Below are positions 9,397 through 17,704 of a DNA stretch of 64,000 nucleotides, piece by piece. Below the pieces are notes generated by a model, which searched no databases, was not told the DNA's origin, and was given only the letters and a program-made list of their open reading frames with translations. The first letter of the stretch is position 1; each line of letters starts with the position of its first letter. The DNA comes from Bermanella sp034112345 (lineage in GTDB: Bacteria; Pseudomonadota; Gammaproteobacteria; Pseudomonadales; Oceanobacteraceae), in assembly GCA_034112345.1 (NCBI GenBank), contig JAWUVN010000065.1:1-64000 (forward strand), written 5' to 3'. A program made the position numbers and the translations under genes.

Positions 9397-10227
9397 ATGG
9401 CGCTTAAAGGCTCTGGTTTAGGTTTAAGAAGGGAAATGCTGGATGATGTATCGGCATTAACGCCTAAAGATGTGGATTTTTTAGAGGTGGCTCCTGAAAA
9501 CTGGATTGGAGTTGGTGGGCGATACGGCAAAGCGTTTCGAGAGTTTACCGAGCGCTTTCCGTTTTCATGTCATGGCTTATCTTTATCGATTGGAAGTGCA
9601 GATCCATTAGACATTGAATTTGTGAAGGCCGTTAAGCATTTTTTAGATGTACATGGAATCGATACTTACAGCGAGCATCTAAGTTATTGCAGTGATAACG
9701 GACACATGTACGATCTAATGCCAATTGCTTTTTCTCTTGATGCTGCACAGTATGTTGCTGATCGTGTAAAGCAGGTTCAGGATATTATTCAGCGACCACT
9801 TGTTTTAGAAAATGTATCAACTTACGTTATGTTGGGTGATGGTATGAGTGAGCTTGAATTTATGAAGGAAGTGATTCATCGTTCAGGTTGTAAGATGTTA
9901 TTAGATGTAAATAATGTTTATGTAAATGCTACTAATCATAGTTTTAATCCTCATGAATACATTCAAAGTTTACCCAGTGAAAGTATCGAGTACCTACATA
10001 TAGCGGGGCACTTTGATGAAGCAGAGGATCTGTTAGTGGATACTCATGGAGCTGATGTAAAGCCAAAAGTATGGGAACTATTGAAATATGCCTACCAGTG
10101 TCATGGTGTTTTACCAACGCTTTTAGAGCGGGATTTTAATATACCTTCAGTATCGGACCTGTTAGCCGAAGTGAATCTGATTAAGCTGTATCAGCAAGAG
10201 GTTAACTATGAGCGCCAGCTTGCATAA
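9397..10227 (+). CDS. hvfB: MNIO-family (DUF692) RiPP maturase, HvfB/BufB-like
   Basis: 276 residues of the multinuclear non-heme iron-dependent oxidase (MNIO, formerly DUF692) family, a TIM barrel with two or three irons. Candidate metal-ligand segments are visible in order: CHG (His59), YSEHLSYC (90-97), LENVSTY with Glu138, LLDVNNVYVN with Asp170 and Asn172, HIAGHFD with His201 and His205, VDTHG with His217, and LLERD with Glu244. Family members use O2 to rewrite cysteines of a partner peptide; here the partner should be the EGKCG peptide 29 bases upstream. AAAAGGAAAA precedes the ATG. The last 20 bases overlap hvfC, implying translational coupling. Family certain; exact product of the reaction inferred. 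Confidence 0.9.
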   Translation: MALKGSGLGLRREMLDDVSALTPKDVDFLEVAPENWIGVGGRYGKAFREFTERFPFSCHGLSLSIGSADPLDIEFVKAVKHFLDVHGIDTYSEHLSYCSDNGHMYDLMPIAFSLDAAQYVADRVKQVQDIIQRPLVLENVSTYVMLGDGMSELEFMKEVIHRSGCKMLLDVNNVYVNATNHSFNPHEYIQSLPSESIEYLHIAGHFDEAEDLLVDTHGADVKPKVWELLKYAYQCHGVLPTLLERDFNIPSVSDLLAEVNLIKLYQQEVNYERQLA

Positions 10228-10948
10228 ATTCAAACAGCATCAGCAGGCATTTTCTGAATATATTCGTACTACAACGCTGTCTTCAGCTGTATCCAATCTT
10301 GAAGATAGGCGTTTAAAAATTTATCGTGAATTATTTTTTAACAACGTAGAAGGATTTGTATCGAGTGCATTTCCTGTATTGAATGAGATTTTAAATGATG
10401 ACCAATGGGAGGTGTTGGTAAGAGATTTTTTTGTCACTCACCCCTGTGATACACCGTATTTTTTAAAAATAAGCGAAGAGTTTTTACAGTACTTAGAGTA
10501 TTCAAAACTTGATTTTCTACCAGTATTTTCATATCAGCTAGCGCACTGGGAGTGGATGGAGTTATTTGCCGATGTGGCAGAGACAGGGGATGAATCTGAA
10601 GAGCTTCCCAATATAACGCTAACCGATACTGTAACTACAAATGATTGTACCTGGAATGTGGGCTACGATTTTAGCGTACACAAAATATCTTCCGATTATA
10701 TTCCTGAAGAAGCAGAGGCAACTTTTTTAATCGTTCACCGAGATTCTGATTTAAGTGTCGGCTTTATTGAAATAAACCCATTAAGTATGCTGTTGTTTGA
10801 GCAATTGAAAAATAATGAAAATACGTCTGTTCAAGATCTGTTGCGTGACATTTCAGAGCAGCAAGATATTAGCCTTGATGTGATTATGCAAGGTGGATTG
10901 GATATTATTCGCCAGTGGGGCTTGATTGGATTACTCAAGGTTTGCTAG
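10208..10948 (+). CDS. hvfC: DUF2063 RiPP-recognition partner, HvfC/BufC-like
   Basis: 246 residues. The N-terminal ~100 residues match DUF2063 (often labelled putative DNA-binding domain): a helical start, then RLKIYRELFFNNVEGFVSSAFPVL and a VLVRDFFVTHPCDTPYF segment. The remaining ~140 residues form a second alpha/beta domain. In MNIO systems this protein partners the maturase and presents the precursor peptide, so it is cytoplasmic and probably not a transcription factor. Its ATG lies inside the hvfB end (20-base overlap), the usual arrangement for the obligate pair. The central part (residues ~120-160) is strongly acidic. Role is inferred from family and operon. Confidence 0.86.
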   Translation: MSASLHKFKQHQQAFSEYIRTTTLSSAVSNLEDRRLKIYRELFFNNVEGFVSSAFPVLNEILNDDQWEVLVRDFFVTHPCDTPYFLKISEEFLQYLEYSKLDFLPVFSYQLAHWEWMELFADVAETGDESEELPNITLTDTVTTNDCTWNVGYDFSVHKISSDYIPEEAEATFLIVHRDSDLSVGFIEINPLSMLLFEQLKNNENTSVQDLLRDISEQQDISLDVIMQGGLDIIRQWGLIGLLKVC

Positions 10949-10996
10949 TGTTTTTTAGGTATCCTATTTTAGAAAATTGTATTCAGAGTTTTTATT

Positions 10997-11596
10997 ATGA
11001 CTAATCTTATCAATATTTTTCGCACATCCCAAACCTACTTAAATGAAACACAAAAATTAAATTTTATTTTACCATTATGCTTACGTCTGTATCTGGCTCC
11101 TGTGTTTTGGGTGGCTGGTATGAATAAGGTGTCGGGTATGGATGGCGTGATTCAATGGTTTGGCGATAGCGAATACGGACTTGGTTTGCCGTTTCCTGAA
11201 TTATTAGCTTGGATGGCAACGATTACGGAGTTAGGTGGGGCGGTATTACTGCTAGTGGGCTTGGGAGTGCGCTGGGTCAGTATTCCGCTAATGGTCACCA
11301 TGTTAGTAGCTGTAGTTTCTGTGCACTGGCATAACGGGTGGCAAGCGGTAGTTGATCCTATGTCTGCTTTTGCTGGCGAAGATACGGGTGATGCTATTCG
11401 TCGCTTAAATGTGGCCAAAGACATCCTTAAAGAACATGGTAATTATGAGTGGCTAACCGAAAAAGGCGGTTTCGTGATCAGTAATAACGGCATTGAATGG
11501 GCTGCCACGTATTTTGTTCTGTGCTTATCTTTGTTCTTTGTGGGAGCAGGTAAGTTCGTTAGTCTTGATTATTATATTAATAAGAAATTTATGTAA
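10997..11596 (+). CDS. hvfX: DoxX-family membrane protein, HvfX-like
   Basis: 199 residues with four predicted membrane helices (around residues 25-45, 68-88, 93-112 and 165-190). The start LCLRLYLAPVFWVAGMNKVSG is typical of DoxX. DoxX proteins commonly close bufferin operons and are annotated as HvfX-type maturation or copper-associated membrane proteins; their biochemical role is unsettled. It starts 48 bases after hvfC with only a weak AGAG ribosome site. A terminator follows, so hvfA to hvfX looks like a complete transcription unit. The loop of ~45 residues between helices 3 and 4 (WHNGWQAVVDPMSAFAGED onward) is longer than in minimal DoxX proteins. Confidence 0.82.
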   Translation: MTNLINIFRTSQTYLNETQKLNFILPLCLRLYLAPVFWVAGMNKVSGMDGVIQWFGDSEYGLGLPFPELLAWMATITELGGAVLLLVGLGVRWVSIPLMVTMLVAVVSVHWHNGWQAVVDPMSAFAGEDTGDAIRRLNVAKDILKEHGNYEWLTEKGGFVISNNGIEWAATYFVLCLSLFFVGAGKFVSLDYYINKKFM

Positions 11597-11638
11597 TTGA
11601 ACATATTTTGAGATGGCTAGGGTTAAATGTAAATAGGG

Positions 11639-11664
11639 TGCCGAGATACGTCTCGGTATTTTTT
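11639..11664 (+). terminator. Intrinsic terminator of the bufferin operon
   Basis: CCGAGA (11641-11646) pairs with TCTCGG (11651-11656), extended by one or two pairs on the outside, loop TACG, followed by TATTTTTT. It lies 45 bases after hvfX. Confidence 0.87.
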
Positions 11665-11881
11665 GGTGCAACATATAGTTAAATCACGCCGAAAGTGTGC
11701 AAATAAACATTCGTAGACTATATTAAGCGGGTGTAAATGTTATATAGCTGATTTTTTTATATTTTTATTAATAAAAACTTCATAAATATGTCATTAAAGT
11801 GCAGGAATGTAATAAAAGTGTCACAAATGTTTTGTAATATTTCTGTCACTTATTAAACAAAACAAAAAAGGTAGCAATACT

Positions 11882-12793
11882 ATGAAAAAGCCCCTAATCC
11901 TAGCAGTAGCAACAATGGCCCTTGCAGCAGGTGCGCAAGCTGAAACTAAGTTTTACGGTAAGATGAATTTATCAGTTGGGTATGATGATGCTTCAGAAGC
12001 TTTGAAATTAAATAGTAATGCTAGCCGTTTAGGCGTTAAAGGAAGTGATGATTTAGGCAGTGTTACCGTTATTTATCAGGCTGAATATCAAACTGATATC
12101 GATGCTGGTGATGATGAGATATTAAAGCAGCGAGATTCATACGTTGGCTTAGCTTATGATGGCATGGGTACTGTTAAAATGGGCATCATGGATACACCCC
12201 TTAAAAAATCTCAAGGTAAATTTGATCTTTTTAATGACGTTTTCGACATAAAATCTGCTTTGGATGGTGAGAAACGTTTAGGTAATAGCCTTAATTACAC
12301 AACTGAAAAAATGGGCAATGTTCAAGCGTCTGTTTCATTGATAATGATGGAAGACGGTTCAGATGATGGTGTTTCGGCTAACGTAATATATAAAGCTGGC
12401 GATATCTATGCCGCAGTGGCGATGGACAATAAAACAGAAGATGCGGATACAGCCACAGTTCGTGCAACAGCTATCTACACAATGGGAGATATGCGTTTTG
12501 GTGCATTGATTAACAGTGTTGATGAATCTGATACCGCAGATGCAGAATTGGGTTTTGGTGTGAACGCTTCTTTAAAAATGGGCAAAAACACAGCTAAAGT
12601 ACAGTTTTTATCAAGTGATCAAACTAAAGATGACAATGAGCAAGCTGAGTTAGGTGAGACAGTATTAACCTTTGGTGTTGATCATAAGCTAGCGAAAAGC
12701 ACTAAAGCATTTGCTTACTTTAACTTAGCTGATACTGATGCTGATGATACAGATGTAACAACTATGGCTTTCGGCCTAGAGCATAAATTCTAA
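11882..12793 (+). CDS. Gram-negative general porin
   Basis: 303 residues. Residues 1-20 are a Sec signal peptide ending AGAQA, followed by ETKFYGKMNLSVGY, the standard first strand of trimeric porins. The body shows alternating amphipathic strands, an acidic composition (many Asp/Glu loops, as in marine porins), an SNASRLGVKGSDDLG segment, and the C-terminal Phe (FGLEHKF) needed for BAM recognition. It should form a diffusion channel in the outer membrane. The ATG follows an AAAAGG about ten bases upstream. The 217 bases between the preceding terminator and this start are very AT-rich and probably hold its promoter, but I could not assign boxes. Monocistronic. Confidence 0.9.
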   Translation: MKKPLILAVATMALAAGAQAETKFYGKMNLSVGYDDASEALKLNSNASRLGVKGSDDLGSVTVIYQAEYQTDIDAGDDEILKQRDSYVGLAYDGMGTVKMGIMDTPLKKSQGKFDLFNDVFDIKSALDGEKRLGNSLNYTTEKMGNVQASVSLIMMEDGSDDGVSANVIYKAGDIYAAVAMDNKTEDADTATVRATAIYTMGDMRFGALINSVDESDTADAELGFGVNASLKMGKNTAKVQFLSSDQTKDDNEQAELGETVLTFGVDHKLAKSTKAFAYFNLADTDADDTDVTTMAFGLEHKF

Positions 12794-12820
12794 GCAAGCT
12801 TAAGTAATAAGTACTATTTT

Positions 12821-12845
12821 AAAAGCCCCTTCTGGGGCTTTTTTT
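12821..12845 (+). terminator. Intrinsic terminator of the porin gene
   Basis: AAAAGCCCC (12821-12829) pairs perfectly with GGGGCTTTT (12834-12842), loop TTCT, then a T-run. Confidence 0.92.
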
Positions 12846-12933
12846 ATGCATATTGAAAACGCAGATCAAAAAGCCGTTGAGTTTCAATAACCTCGCTGAT
12901 TTAATGTGCAGGCTTATCATTGGAATCTATTTC

Positions 12934-13641
12934 ATGCGTTTTATACTTTTATTGGCGGTTTTTTGCTCTTTCTCGGCTTTTTCAGCAGAAGAAGATCCAT
13001 GGGAAGAATGGAATAGAGATGTATTTGCATTTAATGAAACATTAGACAAGTTTGCACTAAAGCCTGTTGCTCAAGCCTATCGCAATGTGGCTCCTGTGTT
13101 TGTGGATGATGTAGTGACAAATGTATTCAGCAACCTAGGTGAGCCTTTTGTTGTGATTAATGATTTAGCACAGGGTAAGTTTGTGCAGGCATTGTCTGAT
13201 ACTGGTCGTTTTTTAGTGAATTCAACAATTGGTTTGTTGGGTGTATTTGATGTGGCTTCACATATTGGCTTACCCAAACACACTGAAGATTTTGGTCAAA
13301 CTTTAGGCTATTGGGGGGTGCCATCAGGTCCTTACGTTATGTTGCCAATATTGGGGCCAAGCACAGTACGTGATGCTGGTGGATTTGCAGTTGATACTTT
13401 TGTTTTGTTAGATGCTGATCCTAAGGTTCATGCTATTAAGGATAGCAGGGCTTATTACGGAACGGTTTATGCGCAGTACCTAGACGTGAGAGCGGATTTA
13501 ATTCCTGCAGAAGGCATTATATCAGGTGATCGTTATTCGTTTATTCGCAGCTTATTTTTACAAAGGCGTGACTTTTTAGTTAATGACGGTCAGATAACTG
13601 ATACTGGGTTTGATGATGACTTTGAAGACGAGGGTTTTTAA
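12934..13641 (+). CDS. mlaA: MlaA/VacJ-family phospholipid transport protein
   Basis: 235 residues from the ATG at 12934. MlaA is the outer-membrane part of the Mla system, which removes misplaced phospholipids from the outer leaflet. Family features: EDPWEEWNRDVFAFNETLDKF near the mature start, VVTNVFSNLGEPFVVINDLAQGK, RFLVNSTIGLLGVFDVASHIGL, EDFGQTLGYWGVPSGPYVMLPILGPSTVRD. The frame extends upstream to 12853 but that adds a non-signal segment; starting at 12934 gives a clean signal peptide (FILLLAVFCSFSAFSA). Unusually, Cys11 is preceded by Phe at -1 and no lipobox is evident, so the protein may be cleaved by signal peptidase I instead of lipidated. No other mla genes are nearby. Confidence 0.88.
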   Translation: MRFILLLAVFCSFSAFSAEEDPWEEWNRDVFAFNETLDKFALKPVAQAYRNVAPVFVDDVVTNVFSNLGEPFVVINDLAQGKFVQALSDTGRFLVNSTIGLLGVFDVASHIGLPKHTEDFGQTLGYWGVPSGPYVMLPILGPSTVRDAGGFAVDTFVLLDADPKVHAIKDSRAYYGTVYAQYLDVRADLIPAEGIISGDRYSFIRSLFLQRRDFLVNDGQITDTGFDDDFEDEGF

Positions 13642-13665
13642 TCACTTCATTTAAGTGATTAAAAA
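13635..13665. repeat. Inverted repeat between convergent mlaA and PilZ genes
   Basis: A 13-bp perfect stem (13635-13647 with 13653-13665) with a 5-base loop, just overlapping the mlaA stop. The T's are on the left arm and A's on the right arm, so neither strand has the usual T-tail after a GC stem. It may still end transcription from both sides. Confidence 0.6.
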
Positions 13666-13681
13666 CGTGAATATTTGTGCG

Positions 13682-13978
13682 TTAGCTAAGTAGCTCAATG
13701 ATTTCAGCCCCGTAATAAAATAGCTTGTTGTCTTCAATTACGCGTTTAATTCGGATACATGCATTTAATGGCTCGAATTGATTTTGGTACGATGGTAAAT
13801 AGGCTACTGCCTCATCACCAATATCCAGTTTTTCAGTTGTTTCTAAGCACATCCCAGTGCCACTTAAATCAACGCATTTGCATGAGATAGTACGGTTGTT
13901 AAGTGTAAGAGTTAAGGGCGTTTCTACGCGCATTCTTATGAAGTCACGTTTCTCATCGTAGGCGGCGGCTAGGTTCAT
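13682..13978 (-). CDS. PilZ-domain c-di-GMP-binding protein
   Basis: 98 residues, a stand-alone PilZ domain. It carries both c-di-GMP motifs: the Arg cluster RDFIRMR (Arg11, Arg15, Arg17) and DLSGTG (Asp37, Ser39, Gly42, the D/NxSxxG motif). It should bind the second messenger c-di-GMP and transmit it to an unknown partner (motility, adhesion or polysaccharide). GAGGAATAATAATA lies directly before the ATG. Convergent with mlaA and divergent from rssB, so it has its own promoter in 13979-14215. Family certain; output unknown. Confidence 0.9.
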   Translation of the reverse strand: MNLAAAYDEKRDFIRMRVETPLTLTLNNRTISCKCVDLSGTGMCLETTEKLDIGDEAVAYLPSYQNQFEPLNACIRIKRVIEDNKLFYYGAEIIELLS

Positions 13979-14215
13979 TATTATTATTCCTCTTCCAGTG
14001 ACCGTAGGTTTAATCCTGCAAACTCACTTTGTCAAAGATTGGTTAATATTTCAACTGTACAATTATAACAAGCAAAAACTGTGACAGGTTGCACATAAAA
14101 AGAACGAAACCAGTTCTATCAGCTTAACTATCGGACATTATGAAATACTATTGCGAATAACCAATTGGCCATGTAAGGTGGCCGAGCTAAAAATAACAAT
14201 ATGTGATCCTGACAA

Positions 14216-15397
14216 ATGGATAAATTAACAGGTCGAATCCTTGTCATTGATGATGAAGCTATTGTCAGGGACAGTATCGTAGCCTACCTAGAAGACAGTG
14301 GCTTTGATGTATTAGAAGCTGAAAACGGCCTTGAAGGAATCGCTTGCTTTAATAGCAAGCAGCCTGACATAGTGCTATGCGACCTCAGAATGCCTGCAAT
14401 GGATGGTCTTGCTGTTTTAAAGGCTATTAATGAGTCTAATCCTGGTACCCCCTTTATTGTTGTTTCTGGTGCAGGTGTAATGGCTGATGTTGTAGAAGCA
14501 TTGCGTTTAGGTGCCAGCGATTACCTGATTAAGCCTATTATTGACCTAGAAGTACTCGAACACAGCATTTTGAGGAATCTCAAACAATTACGCTTAATCG
14601 AAGAAAACCAAGCCTATCGCCATCAGTTAGAAGAAAACAACACTGTTCTTGAGCATCGACTAAAAGAGCTCCGTTTAGACCAGCAAGCTGGTCGAGAAGT
14701 GCAAAAGCGCATGTTGCCAGAAGACCAAGCACAAATAGATGGTATAGAATTCAACTATCACATCATTCCTAGCCTATATTTAAGTGGCGACTTTGTAGAT
14801 TACTTTCCAATAGCCACTGATAAAGTGGTCTTTTATGTTGCAGATGTAAGTGGTCACGGCGCTTCATCGGCATTTATTACCGTTTTATTGAAGAATTTAT
14901 GTAATCGATTGAGGCGAAATTTAAAGCGTCAGTCTAGTGATGATCTAATGACACCTCATAAGGTGATTAATCGTATTAATAAAGAGCTGGTTGACGCTAA
15001 ACTAGGTAAGCATGTGAGTTTATTCTGGGGTATGATTGATTTACCGTCATACCAGATGTCTTATAGCGTTGCTGGTCAGTTTCCAATGCCCATTTTGAAG
15101 AACCATTTGGGTGCTCGTTATTTAGACGGTCGTAGTCAGCCAGCGGGATTGTTTGCTGAAGCTGAGTACACTACGTACAGTGTAGAGCTTGGTCGGAGCT
15201 TTGATTTGATCGCGGTTTCTGATGGGATTTTGGAAGTTATGCCCGAATCAAGTTTGGCACAAAAAGAATCACGTTTGCTTTCATGGGTTGAGCAGGGTGT
15301 ATTGACAGTAGAAAACTTGGAAACACTTTTGAATTTTCAAGATGGCAAAGAAATCCCTGATGATATTACTTTGCTGACACTTTCTAGGACAGAATGA
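14216..15397 (+). CDS. rssB: Response regulator with PP2C-type phosphatase domain, RssB-like
   Basis: 393 residues. An N-terminal receiver domain (acidic pair Asp12/Asp13, phospho-acceptor Asp56 in CDLRMP, Lys106 in YLIKP) is followed by a helical linker (residues ~115-160) and a SpoIIE/PP2C phosphatase domain with GDFVDYF (Asp192), VADVSGHGASSAF and AVSDGILE. The length and domain order match Pseudomonas aeruginosa RssB (PA2798), which dephosphorylates the STAS protein RssC. It lacks the C-terminal HATPase kinase domain of the related HsbR. It overlaps rssC by four bases (ATGA). No strong ribosome site precedes the ATG, but the protein start LTGRILVIDDE is right for a receiver. Sigma-factor control by partner switching is inferred from the family. 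Confidence 0.9.
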   Translation: MDKLTGRILVIDDEAIVRDSIVAYLEDSGFDVLEAENGLEGIACFNSKQPDIVLCDLRMPAMDGLAVLKAINESNPGTPFIVVSGAGVMADVVEALRLGASDYLIKPIIDLEVLEHSILRNLKQLRLIEENQAYRHQLEENNTVLEHRLKELRLDQQAGREVQKRMLPEDQAQIDGIEFNYHIIPSLYLSGDFVDYFPIATDKVVFYVADVSGHGASSAFITVLLKNLCNRLRRNLKRQSSDDLMTPHKVINRINKELVDAKLGKHVSLFWGMIDLPSYQMSYSVAGQFPMPILKNHLGARYLDGRSQPAGLFAEAEYTTYSVELGRSFDLIAVSDGILEVMPESSLAQKESRLLSWVEQGVLTVENLETLLNFQDGKEIPDDITLLTLSRTE

Positions 15398-15882
15398 ATA
15401 TGGATGCGGGGAAAATTCTCGTTGCACAAAGCCAAGGTATTTACATCGTTAAGTTTGTGGGCGATGTACGTTTGAATTTGTGCAGTACTTTAGATAAATA
15501 CACCGATGAAATGTTTGAAAATAACATGTTTAAAACGGTGATTATCGATCTATCAGAGACACAATGTATTGATAGTACTTCTCTTGGTCAGTTGGCCAAA
15601 ATTTCAATTTTATATAAAGAGAAGCTGGGCCAAGTGCCTACTATTATTTCAACCAGTGATGATATTAATCGGATTTTAAGCAGTATGGGGTTCGATAGTG
15701 TTTTTCACATCGTTAATGAATTAGTTTCAAAGGTTGAATACCTAGATGAGCTGCCTGTTGAGGCGGTGAATGAAGGTGAAATGAAAAGTCGAGTACTTGA
15801 AGCGCATAAGTTTTTAATGGATATGAACCAAAATAACCGCGACGCGTTTCAAGATTTAGTAAACAGTTTAGAAGAATTTTAA
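15394..15882 (+). CDS. rssC: STAS-domain anti-sigma factor antagonist, RssC/HsbA-like
   Basis: 162 residues. The first ~100 form a STAS domain with TVIIDLSETQCIDSTSLGQL; Ser61 (in DSTS) is the likely regulatory phosphorylation site. The C-terminal ~60 residues (VNEGEMKSRVLEAHKFLMDM) are helical, as in HsbA/RssC, which are about 160 residues. In its unphosphorylated state such a protein binds and neutralises an anti-sigma or equivalent partner; the phosphatase encoded just upstream should activate it. The ATG overlaps the rssB stop; a second ATG two codons later is also possible. Only three bases separate it from gpsA. The anti-sigma partner and kinase are not in this window. Confidence 0.88.
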   Translation: MNMDAGKILVAQSQGIYIVKFVGDVRLNLCSTLDKYTDEMFENNMFKTVIIDLSETQCIDSTSLGQLAKISILYKEKLGQVPTIISTSDDINRILSSMGFDSVFHIVNELVSKVEYLDELPVEAVNEGEMKSRVLEAHKFLMDMNQNNRDAFQDLVNSLEEF

Positions 15883-15885
15883 ATA

Positions 15886-16920
15886 ATGGCTTCAGAATTA
15901 AATGGACAAAAAGCCACCGTATTAGGTGGTGGTAGCTTTGGTACTGCAGTAGCCAATATTTTAGCTGAAAATGGTTTTCAAGTTTGCTTGTGGATGCGAA
16001 ATGAAAATACCATAAGCGAAATAGCATCTATTCGTGAGAATAAGCAGTATCTACCAGGTGTTAAGCTACATGAGAATATAACAGCCACTAATGACCTTGA
16101 AGGGTCGATTAAAGATGCTGTGGTGCTATTTTTTGCAGTACCAAGTAAATCATTTAGAGAGCTGGTTAATCGTACAAAAGACCATGTCCAAAAAGAACAA
16201 ATGTTAATTAGTACAACAAAAGGGATTGAGCCAGAAGGTTTTAATCTTATGAGCGATATTCTTAAAGGGACATTCCCAGCTAATCCGGTTGGTGTGATTA
16301 GTGGTCCCAACTTAGCGAAAGAAATTGGTCAGCGTCAATTAGCCGCTACCGTTATAGCAAGTAAAGATAAACGTTTGCGAGATTTTATTCAAAAAAGCTT
16401 GAGCTGTGACTTTTTCCGTATTTATGTAAATGCCGATATGTATGGTGTTGAACTAGGTGGTGCATTAAAGAATATTTACGCCATTATTTCAGGCTTGGCG
16501 GCAGCGCTGGGTTATGGAGAGAATACGAAAGCCATGTTGATTACTCGTAGCCTTGCTGAAATGAGCCGTTTTGCAGTGTCACAAGGGGCTAATCCGATGA
16601 CTTTTCTTGGTCTAGCAGGGGTTGGTGATCTTGTAGCAACCTGTGTTTCTCCATTAAGCCGTAACTACCGTGTCGGTTATGCCGTGGGTAAAGGTGAAAG
16701 TTTAGAAGAAGCCATTGAGTCTTTAGGTGAAGTTGCCGAAGGCATTAACACCTTAAAATACATTTATAACGAAGCCAAAGATACTGAGATTTATATGCCA
16801 TTAGTGAATGCTTTATATGAAGTATTATTTAATGGAGCAGACGTTACCAAGCTAGCTTCGTCATTGATGACTGGTGAGTTAAATACTGATGTAGAATTCT
16901 CGTTGCCCAGAGGTGCATAA
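15886..16920 (+). CDS. gpsA: NAD(P)H-dependent glycerol-3-phosphate dehydrogenase
   Basis: 344 residues. It reduces dihydroxyacetone phosphate to sn-glycerol-3-phosphate, the backbone for phospholipids, in the cytoplasm. Motifs: Rossmann VLGGGSFGTA (12-21), STTKGIEPEG, VISGPNLAKEI, and GGALKNIYAI containing catalytic Lys195, with GVGDLVATC further on. Slightly longer than E. coli GpsA (339). It sits three bases after rssC and three before a DUF4389 gene, so it is part of one transcription unit with the RssB/RssC pair. plsC and dgkA, acting in the same pathway, lie elsewhere in the window. Confidence 0.96.
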   Translation: MASELNGQKATVLGGGSFGTAVANILAENGFQVCLWMRNENTISEIASIRENKQYLPGVKLHENITATNDLEGSIKDAVVLFFAVPSKSFRELVNRTKDHVQKEQMLISTTKGIEPEGFNLMSDILKGTFPANPVGVISGPNLAKEIGQRQLAATVIASKDKRLRDFIQKSLSCDFFRIYVNADMYGVELGGALKNIYAIISGLAAALGYGENTKAMLITRSLAEMSRFAVSQGANPMTFLGLAGVGDLVATCVSPLSRNYRVGYAVGKGESLEEAIESLGEVAEGINTLKYIYNEAKDTEIYMPLVNALYEVLFNGADVTKLASSLMTGELNTDVEFSLPRGA

Positions 16921-16923
16921 ATA

Positions 16924-17238
16924 ATGGAAAATAATTGGAAAGATAATCTTAAGTCGGAATCGTTTTGGCTTAGGAGTTTGTTTATGTTGTTATTTTTTAT
17001 TGTTTATCGAATTGTTGATTTAGTCGTGTTGCTGGTTGCTGTATGTCAGTGGTTTTATGTTTTATTGACGGGCGATGCTAATACAAGTTTGAGTCGTTTT
17101 TCAAGTGGGTTAGCAATGTACGTGGCACAAATCATCCGTTACTTAAGTTATTCCAGTGAAGAAAAACCATTTCCTTTTAGTGATTGGCCGGCTGCTAATA
17201 TCAATGCTGAAAATACACTAGAAGACCAATCAAAGTAA
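16924..17238 (+). CDS. DUF4389 membrane protein
   Basis: 104 residues. A charged N-terminus (MENNWKDNLKSESFWLRS) leads into one long hydrophobic stretch (residues ~17-46, one or two membrane passes), then SRFSSGLAMYVAQIIRYLSYSSEEKPFPFSDWP, the DUF4389 signature. Function unknown. It is placed between gpsA and sixA with spacings of three bases and one base, an arrangement I recall from Pseudomonas and relatives. It is probably an inner-membrane protein translated with its neighbours. Confidence 0.82.
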   Translation: MENNWKDNLKSESFWLRSLFMLLFFIVYRIVDLVVLLVAVCQWFYVLLTGDANTSLSRFSSGLAMYVAQIIRYLSYSSEEKPFPFSDWPAANINAENTLEDQSK

Positions 17239-17239
17239 C

Positions 17240-17704
17240 ATGCATTCATTGTATGTTATGCGTCATGGGCAGGCGGAGTCGTCGGCCCCCTCTGATGAAC
17301 TGAGAGCTTTAACGCAACTAGGCATTAAAGAAGCTTCATCAAATAGCCAGTCCTTTTTATCTAATAAAGTATTCGACTACGTTTTTGTAAGTCCTTATTT
17401 GAGGGCGCAACAAACGTGGGAAATAGTGTCAAAGCAGAACGTTCAATCTAAATCTTATCAAACGGTAGATTGGGTAACACCAGATGTGGACACACAACCA
17501 ATATTAGATCACCTTTTAGCGCTTGAAGGTGAGAGCTTATCTATTTTACTTGTGTGTCATCAAACATTTGCAGGACGCCTTGCAACACATTTGTGTGGGG
17601 GGGCAAAACACGGCATTCATGTTGATACGGCCGCTATACTGCATATCGAGACAGAGGTGTTTGCTGGTCAATGTGGCACGCTAATCAATATCTATCCAAA
17701 TTAA
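17240..17704 (+). CDS. sixA: Phosphohistidine phosphatase SixA
   Basis: 154 residues of the histidine-phosphatase (phosphoglycerate-mutase-like) superfamily. The RHG motif is at residues 8-10 (His9 nucleophile), Arg55 in SPYLRAQQT and the second histidine His107 in LVCHQTF complete the active site. SixA removes phosphate from histidine phosphotransfer proteins (ArcB in E. coli; PTS-Ntr has also been proposed). It starts one base after DUF4389; its end overlaps the next gene by 34 bases. The size matches SixA (~160) and lacks the larger lid of phosphoglycerate mutases. Confidence 0.9.
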   Translation: MHSLYVMRHGQAESSAPSDELRALTQLGIKEASSNSQSFLSNKVFDYVFVSPYLRAQQTWEIVSKQNVQSKSYQTVDWVTPDVDTQPILDHLLALEGESLSILLVCHQTFAGRLATHLCGGAKHGIHVDTAAILHIETEVFAGQCGTLINIYPN

